A DNA stretch of 64,000 nt, taken from assembly GCF_019702925.1 (NCBI RefSeq), contig NZ_AP024713.1:434001-498000 (forward strand), given 5' to 3'. This DNA is from Campylobacter sp. 19-13652 (GTDB lineage Bacteria > Campylobacterota > Campylobacteria > Campylobacterales > Campylobacteraceae). Positions 57,917 to 64,000 of the stretch are shown in pieces (position 1 is the first letter of the stretch; each line of letters opens with the position of its first letter). The position numbers were made by a program, and so were the translations under genes. Below the pieces are notes generated by a model. It was not told the origin of the DNA. It searched no databases and was given only the letters and a program-made list of their open reading frames with translations.

Positions 57917-57945
57917 AAAACCCAGGCGGCTTTATTTGGGTTTTT
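57917..57945 (+). terminator. Terminator after pncA
   Basis: AAAACCCA at 57917-57924 pairs perfectly with TGGGTTTT at 57937-57944, followed by another T. It lies 31 bp after the pncA stop. Confidence 0.7.
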
Positions 57946-58167
57946 GATTTATTAAATTTGCAGTGCAGACTTTAAGTATTTAGCAGGCTGGCACCGCATG
58001 TGCAAGATTGCTACACGTGCATCGTTTGGATATGAGTAATGTCTAAAGCATGGTTTAAATTTTAAAGAAGTGGCAAAACCTCGAAATCTTTGGCTTTGAA
58101 TTTGCCACGGCTTAAATTTGTCTTTTTTAAGGATAATGTTTTAAATTATAGAGCAATTTTAGCGACA
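57946..58167. other. Spacer before the rplA scar
   Basis: About 220 bp without a gene. GTGGCAAA at 58070-58077 pairs with TTTGCCAC at 58101-58108, a hairpin without a T-run. Nothing else can be supported. Confidence 0.4.
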
Positions 58168-58269
58168 CTAATTAATACCAGCGGTTCTAATATTACTGCT
58201 TATATTATAAATTCTATCTGTATCTACCTTTTTAAGTAGCTCTTGAAATCTTTTAGTGTTTTTTGACAT
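58168..58269 (-). pseudogene. rplA: 5' fragment of rplA (ribosomal protein L1)
   Basis: On the minus strand ATG at 58269 starts MSKNTKRFQELLKKVDTDR, the typical N-terminus of L1, but similarity ends after about 20-23 residues and the frame stops at 58168 after 33 codons. L1 has about 230 residues. A ribosome binding site (GGAGAG) still precedes the ATG. It follows an rplK fragment in the natural order, so this is a piece copied from the rplK-rplA junction. Confidence 0.85.
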
Positions 58270-58330
58270 TATTCTCTCCGCATTCTAAAGTGCTTCCGCC
58301 TTCTGTCTAGCAACCCGGCGGTAAGGGTTA

Positions 58331-58560
58331 TTAGTCTATTACTTCAACACCCATAGAACGAGCAGAGCCAGCGATTATTTTAGCGGCTTGCTCTTTATCT
58401 TTTGTGTTTAAATCAGCAATTTTTTTATCAACTATCTCAAGAACTTGAGCTTTTGTTAATTTACCAACTTTGTTTTTTAATGGATTATCTGTACCTTTTG
58501 ATATACCAGCTGCCTTTTTAATTAGGTCGCTTGCTGGTGGCTGTTTGGTGATAAATATTT
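58331..58560 (-). pseudogene. rplK: 3' fragment of rplK (ribosomal protein L11)
   Basis: On the minus strand about 75 codons encode the C-terminal half of L11: [20 protein letters not shown], then [20 protein letters not shown] and [14 protein letters not shown] before the TAA at 58331. The homology begins near 58560 without a start codon; upstream the frame no longer resembles L11. The coding part kept is free of stops, so the copy is recent or was made from an intact gene. The full gene must be elsewhere. Confidence 0.88.
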
Positions 58561-59041
58561 TGCGACATCATCACGATTTTTATCGTTTTATAAAGCTAAA
58601 TGCAAAAATCTATGGAAGCCATCCCTTTTAGGGCGTAGTTTTAGTAAGCTTGCTGCTTTGTTATGGCAAATGGGTGCTGATATTTTAAATTAGCTTGCGT
58701 TAAATTTTAGATTTTGACGCTTAATTAATGCACGAGGTTTGAATTTGAGCTGTTTAAAGTTTGTTTTGCTTTTTCTATTTTATATTTGAAAGCAGACCGC
58801 TTACTTTGCGTGCATTAAGCTAAAGAAAAAGGAAAACTGTCATATCATAACGCAATATAAGCCGCATAAAGCATTTATCTGTTTTGTTGCTTTAAATTTC
58901 ATTTAGGTTAAGATTTAAAGAGCGATTTGTGCTGATTTTTAAATTTTATTCATTTGCTTGCGTATGCTGTGTTGGCGCTTTTTGTCTTAGGATTTATTTA
59001 AAGGGCTTTATGCTCTATTTACAGCAACATGGCAAGTAGCA
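58561..59041. other. Spacer between the rplK scar and a G13 tract
   Basis: About 480 bp of AT-rich sequence without a supported gene. Frames on both strands are short and lack ribosome binding sites. No match to other parts of the window was noticed. Confidence 0.4.
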
Positions 59042-59054
59042 GGGGGGGGGGGGG
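59042..59054 (+). repeat. G13 homopolymer tract
   Basis: Thirteen consecutive Gs, the longest homopolymer of G in the window. It is flanked by GCA and by ATCCCTGC, so GCAGGG and CCCTGC could pair around it. A 21-codon plus-strand frame (ATG at 59030) runs through it but is too short to claim. It lies 50 bp beyond the stop of the minus-strand gene at 59105. Confidence 0.7.
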
Positions 59055-59104
59055 TGGATGTAATCCCTGCAAAGCTTGCTTAAATTTATGGTAAATCCGT
59101 GCTA

Positions 59105-59530
59105 TTAAATTTCAAATAAAGGTGCTGGACTATCCGTCCTAAGCGCCTTTAACTCTATTTGATAGCTATCACTTATGGTATCTTGCAGTTTGCTCATCAG
59201 ACTTTTTGCGTCAGTGCCGTCATCTGGGTAGGTTACTATCACATCAGCTGGTCGCTCATCTAAAAACTCCTGAATCCCACTAAGCAGATCAACTCCACCG
59301 TTCCAGTCAGTGCCAACTAGCATTGCTATGTAATGCTCGCCGTCGATAAACAGTGCGTCTGTTTTTCTTAATATGCGCTTAAATATTTCACCGCCGGCTG
59401 CGCCATTTTTTACTGGGAAATAAATCAGCGCAAATGGAGCCTCGTTTGCCATGTTAAATCTTTCTAAAATCGCTATGTGATGGTCTATTAAAGACTTTAT
59501 ATCATTTATATTAAATACTATACTTGCCAT
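59105..59530 (-). CDS. Conserved-looking protein of unknown function
   Basis: A 141-residue soluble protein starting MASIVFNINDIKSLIDHHIA. Strands and helices alternate (FALIYFPVKNG, ALFIDGEHYIAMLVGTDWNG, DVIVTYPDDGTDAK), a pattern reminiscent of a degenerate nucleotide-cyclase-like or ferredoxin-like fold, but no motif proves it. It is last in the minus-strand ribA cluster, 9 bp after the preceding gene. Confidence 0.6.
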   Translation of the reverse strand: MASIVFNINDIKSLIDHHIAILERFNMANEAPFALIYFPVKNGAAGGEIFKRILRKTDALFIDGEHYIAMLVGTDWNGGVDLLSGIQEFLDERPADVIVTYPDDGTDAKSLMSKLQDTISDSYQIELKALRTDSPAPLFEI

Positions 59531-59539
59531 TTTTTCTCC

Positions 59540-59986
59540 TTAGTTTATGATAGCGTTTTTTAAAATTGCTGCATCCACTCCAGCCTCTGCAAGCTCGCTA
59601 AGCCCATCAAGGCTATCTATAACGCAAGCTATTTTTGCGTCAAATAGATAATACTCTGCAAGCCTAACCGCCTCCTTTGCTTGGCTTAATGGCACGATGA
59701 TAAGGCTAGCCTTTAGCGCATTTGCGAGCAGGATTTCCTTTATATCGGCGCAAAATATTGCCATTCTAGCGCCCACGCTTTGGGCTTTTTTTATCAGGGC
59801 TTTATTAAATTTAAACCCAACTATCGCCTCAAGCCTAGTTCCGCTTAGTGGCAAATTTATAGGAGAGTGCGCTACTTTTGTCTGCTCTTTTTTTGCGTGC
59901 GCAATTATTGCCTCATCGATTTTTTCGGTTGAGTTTGCCATGTAAATGGGATCAAATTTGATTAGCTCATCGCCTATTATTATCAT
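59540..59986 (-). CDS. Protein of unknown function in the ribA cluster
   Basis: A 148-residue protein. I place the start at 59986 (MIIIGDELIKFDPIYMANST), which overlaps the upstream TGA as ATGA and follows AAAGGA; the frame from 60013 lies inside the neighbour. The chain has a helix-strand repeat (ARMAIFCADIKEILLANALK, LIIVPLSQAKEAVRLAEYYL) that suggests a Rossmann-like or response-regulator-like fold with no catalytic residues that I can name. Confidence 0.6.
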   Translation of the reverse strand: MIIIGDELIKFDPIYMANSTEKIDEAIIAHAKKEQTKVAHSPINLPLSGTRLEAIVGFKFNKALIKKAQSVGARMAIFCADIKEILLANALKASLIIVPLSQAKEAVRLAEYYLFDAKIACVIDSLDGLSELAEAGVDAAILKNAIIN

Positions 59987-60177
59987 GACTTTTCCTTTTG
60001 GCAGTTTTGACAAAGCCCATTTTTTAGGCTAGTCTCATCTACAAATACCCCACATTTTTTGCACGCCACAAAGCTCTCCTCGTCCTTTTGGGGGCTATTT
60101 TGTATCCTGTTTTTTCGCTTAAAAAACAGCGAGTAAAGCACATATACTACAAGCAAAGCTACTATTGTTTTAATCAC
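59983..60177 (-). CDS. PP0621-like small zinc-ribbon membrane protein
   Basis: A 64-residue protein with one N-terminal span (about 3-19), a basic stretch (FKRKNRIQN) and a C-terminal CKKC and CQNC pair 16 residues apart, likely to bind zinc. This is the layout of the PP0621 family, whose role is unknown. It overlaps rsmG by 4 bp. Confidence 0.75.
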   Translation of the reverse strand: MIKTIVALLVVYVLYSLFFKRKNRIQNSPQKDEESFVACKKCGVFVDETSLKNGLCQNCQKEKS

Positions 60178-60740
60178 GTTAAGCCTCCAACTAGCGCATA
60201 AATTCTTGCTTCATTGCCGCTTTTAAGCTCTATTTTTGCGTTTTTAAATTTATCCTTTAAAGCCTCTATCTCGTCTTTATATTCAGAGCCTTTATAGAGC
60301 AAAAAAAGCGTGCTAGAATCGTAAAATCCACTGCAAAGCTCAATCAAGGCATTTGCGTTTGTAAGCGCTCTTGAGGTGATTAAATCGGCTTTAAATTTAT
60401 CCGAAGTTTCGATTTTTTGGCTATTTATTTTTACGTTTTTTAGCCCAAGACTCGCCACGCAGTAGCTTAAAAAGCTCGCCTTTTTTGCAATAGGCTCATA
60501 AAGGCTCCACTCACACTGTGACATTTTAGCCGCTAAAAATAACGCAGGTAGCCCCGCTCCGCTGCCCACATCAATAGCCCTTTTTGCCTCAGTTAAGTCG
60601 CAAAAAAGCTCAAGTGGCAGCACGCTATCGGCAATTTGAGTTTTTAGCTCGTCTGCTTTATATCTGCTTAGACTATGCACGCGGTTAAATTTATCAAGTA
60701 TCCTCGCATACTCCTCGCAAAAAAGCTTAAAATCACTCAT
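60174..60740 (-). CDS. rsmG: 16S rRNA (guanine-N7) methyltransferase RsmG
   Basis: RsmG (GidB) methylates G527 of 16S rRNA using SAM. The 188-residue protein has the SAM-binding motif AIDVGSGAGLPALFLA and VITSRA-like ITSRALTNANAL. Loss of this enzyme is known to give low-level streptomycin resistance in other bacteria. It overlaps ribA by 8 bp. Confidence 0.92.
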   Translation of the reverse strand: MSDFKLFCEEYARILDKFNRVHSLSRYKADELKTQIADSVLPLELFCDLTEAKRAIDVGSGAGLPALFLAAKMSQCEWSLYEPIAKKASFLSYCVASLGLKNVKINSQKIETSDKFKADLITSRALTNANALIELCSGFYDSSTLFLLYKGSEYKDEIEALKDKFKNAKIELKSGNEARIYALVGGLT

Positions 60741-61299
60741 CTAGCATATGCCCCATTTGCTCTTTTTTGACCCGCAAATAGCCTTCGTTAAATTCATTCG
60801 GCGTTATCTGTATCGGTATGCGATTTACTATTTTTGCCTTTAGTGCGGAGAGTTTTTCTGGGTTGTTTGTAAGCAGATTTATCTGTGTGATGCCAAAATG
60901 CGCTAGGATAAAATCGACTATCTCGTAAGTTCTTAAATCCGCCTTAAAGCCAAGCTGATGGTTTGCTTGTATGGTGTCAAAGCCAAGATCTTGCAGATGG
61001 TAGGCGTTTATTTTATTTAAAAGCCCGATATTTCGCCCCTCTTGACGTAGATATATTACCATTCCGCCGTGCTGCTCGATATATTTTAGTGCCGCCTCAA
61101 GCTGATCGCGGCAGTCGCATTTTAGACTGCCTATCGCATCGCCTGTTAGGCACTCTGAATGCACTCTGACGTTTATTACGCCGTTTAAATCGCCCTTATA
61201 AATTGCAAGATGCTCTTTCTCGCCCTCTTTAAATGCCATTACTTTATACTGTCCAAAACGTGAAGGCAGGTTCGCCTCATCTGAAATTTCTATTTTCAT
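60733..61299 (-). CDS. ribA: GTP cyclohydrolase II
   Basis: RibA opens the riboflavin pathway from GTP. It is a stand-alone 188-residue enzyme without a RibB domain. The zinc cysteines lie in SECLTGDAIGSLKCDCRDQL, and YLRQEGRNIGL holds catalytic residues. It starts the minus-strand cluster and is divergent from hemB. Confidence 0.96.
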   Translation of the reverse strand: MKIEISDEANLPSRFGQYKVMAFKEGEKEHLAIYKGDLNGVINVRVHSECLTGDAIGSLKCDCRDQLEAALKYIEQHGGMVIYLRQEGRNIGLLNKINAYHLQDLGFDTIQANHQLGFKADLRTYEIVDFILAHFGITQINLLTNNPEKLSALKAKIVNRIPIQITPNEFNEGYLRVKKEQMGHMLDE

Positions 61300-61321
61300 T
61301 TTAAATTTACTCCAAATATGC

Positions 61322-61327
61322 TAAAAT
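61322..61327 (+). promoter_or_regulatory. Predicted -10 box before hemB
   Basis: TAAAAT in gcTAAAATca lies 30 bp before hemB in the 58 bp divergent gap with ribA. Confidence 0.55.
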
Positions 61328-61357
61328 CAAACATTTTATCAGATTAAAGGCAAAAAT

Positions 61358-62329
61358 ATGTTTAAACGATTTAGAAGATTAAGAAGTAGTGAGAATTTAC
61401 GCTCTTTAGTTAGGGAGACTAGGCTTTGTGTCGATGATTTGATTTATCCGCTTTTTGTCGTACCAGGAAGTGGGGTAAGAAATGAAATATCCTCTATGCC
61501 AGGGGTGTTTCAGTTAAGTCTTGATGAGATATTAAAAGAGTGCGCAGAGGTCGTAAAGCTCGGCATAAAATCGATAATTTTATTTGGAATTCCAAGTCTA
61601 AAAGATAGCGTTGGTAGCGACGCATTAAGCGATGATGGTATCATCGCCACTGCTGTAAGGGCGATAAAAAAAGCCTACCCAGATTTAATAGTAATAACTG
61701 ATCTTTGCTTTTGTGAGTACACAGACCATGGACACTGTGGCATACTCTGTGGACATAGCGTGGATAACGACGCTACACTTGAAATCTCGGCTAAGCAAGC
61801 CCTGGTACACGCTAGAGCGGGCGCTGACATCATCGCGCCAAGTGGTATGATGGATGGAATTATTGCCACACTTAGGGACGCACTTGATGGGGCTGGGTAT
61901 GAAAACCTACCTATAATGTCATATTCGACTAAATTTGCCTCAGCCTATTACGGGCCATTTCGAGATGTGGCGCAGAGTGCACCTAGCTTTGGCGATCGCA
62001 GGAGTTATCAAATGGACGTAGCAAATATCCGTGAAGCTATATCTGAGAGCCTAGAGGATGAGATGCAAGGTGCTGATATACTCATGGTAAAGCCAGCTCT
62101 TGCCTATCTAGACGTGATAAAAGAGATAAAAGAGCGCACTCTAGCCCCACTTTGTGCATATAATGTAAGTGGGGAGTACGCTATGCTAAAAGCAGCTGGG
62201 GCTGCTGGAGTGATAGATTATGAGCGCGTGATGATGGAGACTTTGCTGGCGTTTAAGCGTGCTGGAGCAGACCTAATAATCACCTATCACGCTAAAGAGG
62301 CAGCGGCTATTTTAGGCAGGGCGATATGA
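61358..62329 (+). CDS. hemB: Delta-aminolevulinic acid dehydratase
   Basis: HemB condenses two aminolevulinates to porphobilinogen in heme synthesis. It has 323 residues. The zinc-type metal site [16 protein letters not shown] shows three cysteines, and [10 protein letters not shown] carries the Schiff-base lysine. It begins an operon with argF and, three genes on, hemN. Confidence 0.97.
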   Translation: MFKRFRRLRSSENLRSLVRETRLCVDDLIYPLFVVPGSGVRNEISSMPGVFQLSLDEILKECAEVVKLGIKSIILFGIPSLKDSVGSDALSDDGIIATAVRAIKKAYPDLIVITDLCFCEYTDHGHCGILCGHSVDNDATLEISAKQALVHARAGADIIAPSGMMDGIIATLRDALDGAGYENLPIMSYSTKFASAYYGPFRDVAQSAPSFGDRRSYQMDVANIREAISESLEDEMQGADILMVKPALAYLDVIKEIKERTLAPLCAYNVSGEYAMLKAAGAAGVIDYERVMMETLLAFKRAGADLIITYHAKEAAAILGRAI

Positions 62330-63249
62330 GACATTGTCTTAGCTTGGATGATTTTTCTCGTGATGAAATTTTGCAGATTTTAGACCTATCTGCTAGCCTA
62401 AAATCTGAGCGTAAAAACGGCGTTAAAAAGCCCTACCTTGAGGGGATAAATTTAGCCATGATATTTGAGAAAAACTCAACTCGCACTAGGGTTAGCTTTG
62501 AGGTTGGCATAAACGAGCTAGGTGGCAGGGGGCTATTTTTATCAAGTAAGGACTTGCAGCTTGGGCGTGGAGAGCCAATAAAAGACACAGCTAGGGTTAT
62601 AGGCAGGATGTGCGATATGGCTATGTTGCGTGTAAATTGCCACGAGGATTTGGTGGAATTTGCAAGGTACGCAAACGTGCCAGTTATTAATGGCTTAAGC
62701 GACAAATTTCATCCAGTGCAGCTTTTGGCTGATTATCTTAGCATGGTTGAATCTGGCAAGGCTGACGCAAAAATAGCCTATGTTGGAGATGGTAATAACA
62801 TAGCCCATAGCTGGCTTATGCTAGCTAGTAAGCTAGGGCTAAGTCTAAATATCGCTACACCAAAGGGCTATGAGGTAAGCTCTGAAGTACTAGAAAAAGC
62901 AAAACAAAATGCAAAAATAAGTGGCGCGAAAATTTCTATTTTTGACGACCCAAAAGAGGCGGTTTGTGGTGCTAGCGTGGTAAGCACTGATACGTGGGTG
63001 TCTATGGGGCAAGAGGAGCAAAAGGCAAAAAAGCTTGCTGATTTTGCTGGATTTTGCGTAGATAGCGCATTAATGAGCTTAGCCAAGCCAGATGCTATGT
63101 TTTTACACTGCTTGCCAGCTTATCGTGGATATGAGGTGAGCGAGGAGGTTTTTGAGGCGCATGCTGATGAAATTTTTAACGAAGCTGAAAATAGATTGCA
63201 TGCCCAAAAGGGGCTTATGCTATGGCTTTTAAGGCACAAGAATGAATAA
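62326..63249 (+). CDS. argF: Ornithine carbamoyltransferase
   Basis: ArgF makes citrulline from ornithine and carbamoyl phosphate. It has 307 residues, with the carbamoyl phosphate loop [20 protein letters not shown] and the ornithine site HCLPAYRG. It overlaps hemB by 4 bp and the next gene by 8 bp. The neighbourhood hemN-argF-hemB is one I recall from C. jejuni. Confidence 0.96.
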   Translation: MRHCLSLDDFSRDEILQILDLSASLKSERKNGVKKPYLEGINLAMIFEKNSTRTRVSFEVGINELGGRGLFLSSKDLQLGRGEPIKDTARVIGRMCDMAMLRVNCHEDLVEFARYANVPVINGLSDKFHPVQLLADYLSMVESGKADAKIAYVGDGNNIAHSWLMLASKLGLSLNIATPKGYEVSSEVLEKAKQNAKISGAKISIFDDPKEAVCGASVVSTDTWVSMGQEEQKAKKLADFAGFCVDSALMSLAKPDAMFLHCLPAYRGYEVSEEVFEAHADEIFNEAENRLHAQKGLMLWLLRHKNE

Positions 63250-63694
63250 AATCGATCAAAAAATAGAGCAAGCAAGTGCTGATTTGGGTATTAAAAAAGA
63301 TGGCAGGGTTGTGCTTGAGATGAGTGCTTGCGATGATGAAAATAGCAGACTTATAAGCCTAAAAAGCGGTGCGTGGGATATGGATACGCCGTGGTTTGTG
63401 CTAGATGATGGCGAGCCTAGGGTAATGATGGGGCTTGGTGAGCTTATGGCTATGGCTCAAAGCTATAAAGAGGTACAAAAAGAGTGCTTTGAGCTAAAGC
63501 TTGAAAAGAGCATTTGGCAAAATATTCCTGCAGATTTTAGTGATGTCTGGGCTGTGGCTATGGATAAAGTAAAAAGACAAAAGCCGTCAAATATAGCAAG
63601 CATAAGCTCAATAGACACAGACAAGCTAGTAAGATGTATAAAAAAAGACCACCCAAATTTATTTGTAGATATGAATGAAATTATGAAGGAGTAG
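63242..63694 (+). CDS. DUF2603-family protein
   Basis: A 150-residue soluble protein found, as I recall, between argF and hemN throughout Campylobacter and assigned to DUF2603, of unknown function. Recognisable parts are [20 protein letters not shown] and the helical middle section. There are no membrane segments or catalytic motifs. It overlaps argF by 8 bp. Confidence 0.75.
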   Translation: MNKIDQKIEQASADLGIKKDGRVVLEMSACDDENSRLISLKSGAWDMDTPWFVLDDGEPRVMMGLGELMAMAQSYKEVQKECFELKLEKSIWQNIPADFSDVWAVAMDKVKRQKPSNIASISSIDTDKLVRCIKKDHPNLFVDMNEIMKE

Positions 63695-63696
63695 TG

Positions 63697-64000
63697 ATGA
63701 TTGATTTTTCGGCATATGTGAAGTACTCTCGCCCAGGACCGCGTTATACTAGCTATCCTACTGCGCCAGAGTTTAGCGATAAATTTAGCTATGAGGATTA
63801 TATAAATGAGCTAAAAAGCAGGGACTCCTCTCGACCACTATCGCTTTACCTTCATTTGCCATTTTGTCGTTCGGCGTGCTATTTTTGCGGCTGTAACGTC
63901 ATTTATACAAGCAAAGAGGACAAAAAGACGCGGTATATGGAGTATTTAGAGCGTGAGCTGGATATTTTATCTAGCACTTTAGATACGAGCGCACCTGTCC
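63697..64000 (+). CDS. hemN: Oxygen-independent coproporphyrinogen III oxidase (partial)
   Basis: The window ends inside this gene; 101 codons are present of about 450. ATG at 63697 follows GAAGGAG. The start MIDFSAYVKYSRPGPRYTSY is typical of HemN, and LPFCRSACYFCGCNV contains the radical-SAM CxxxCxxC cluster motif, with the extra cysteine seen in HemN. It decarboxylates coproporphyrinogen III without oxygen, in line with the hemB gene upstream. Confidence 0.93.
   Translation, partial: MIDFSAYVKYSRPGPRYTSYPTAPEFSDKFSYEDYINELKSRDSSRPLSLYLHLPFCRSACYFCGCNVIYTSKEDKKTRYMEYLERELDILSSTLDTSAPV

Noticed and set aside
58069-58110. Weak resemblance of AAAACCTCGAAATCTTTGGC to the same repeat core
   Set aside because: Too many mismatches; the local hairpin GTGGCAAA/TTTGCCAC is the only solid feature.
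59030-59095. 21-codon frame through the G13 tract as a contingency gene
   Set aside because: Too short, low complexity, without ribosome binding site or homolog; changing the tract by one or two bases does not open a longer frame that I can see.

Overview
The window looks like a chromosomal segment of a Campylobacter species (Campylobacterota). The gene order rplU-rpmA-obgE-fmt-birA-parAB-atpF'FHAGDC-tolQRAB-pal-cpoB-slyD-fabD-mtnN and the block serA-(small membrane protein)-rpsA-ispH-aroA-pheT-pheS-HIT match the order I recall from Campylobacter jejuni, as does ribA/hemB-argF-hemN. Other signs are single-box promoters close to TATAAT or TAAAAT without a clear -35, frequent GTG and TTG starts, tight 1-20 bp overlaps, and an AT-rich sequence full of AAATTTA. 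The species cannot be fixed from this; extra genes (two GGDEF proteins, DyP peroxidase, AbgA-like hydrolase, DcuC) point away from C. jejuni itself.

Layout. 1-6.2 kb: ribosomal proteins L21/L27, a terminator and a 0.7 kb spacer, then obgE-fmt-birA followed by two membrane GGDEF proteins. 6.2-18.1 kb: parAB, the F1/stator half of ATP synthase, and the Tol-Pal envelope operon. 18.3-25.9 kb: slyD-fabD-mtnN-ttcA-plsY-folB, then a CosR/HsrA-type response regulator with a partner kinase and ppx/gppA. 25.9-26.6 kb: spacer with a 193 bp duplicate of the inside of pheS. 26.6-30.7 kb: AbgA-like hydrolase, dicarboxylate/amino-acid symporter, argH. 30.8-34.0 kb: accessory islet bounded by an inverted repeat, holding a SelW-like selenoprotein gene with an in-frame TGA, a DJ-1 family gene, a small membrane protein behind a G10 tract, a lipoprotein and a start-less coding remnant carrying a C9 tract. 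34.0-49.6 kb: lepA, a secreted esterase, efp, serA, rpsA, a two-gene accessory insert, ispH-aroA-pheT-pheS and an HIT protein. 49.6-57.9 kb: Mla/MCE lipid transport operon, dcuC, prs, dps, DyP peroxidase and nicotinamidase. 57.9-59.1 kb: spacer containing a broken copy of the rplK-rplA junction and a G13 tract. 59.1-64 kb: ribA-rsmG and three small genes on the minus strand, and hemB-argF-DUF2603-hemN on the plus strand; hemN runs off the window.

Most of the window is core metabolism. The least ordinary parts are the spacers: an unannotatable-by-default selenoprotein, two scars made of pieces of housekeeping genes (one a 96% direct repeat of a locus 23 kb away), the inverted repeat around the 31-34 kb islet, and long homopolymeric G/C tracts of the kind that vary in length in Campylobacter. 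I see no tRNA or rRNA genes, no CRISPR array, no complete insertion sequence and no prophage.
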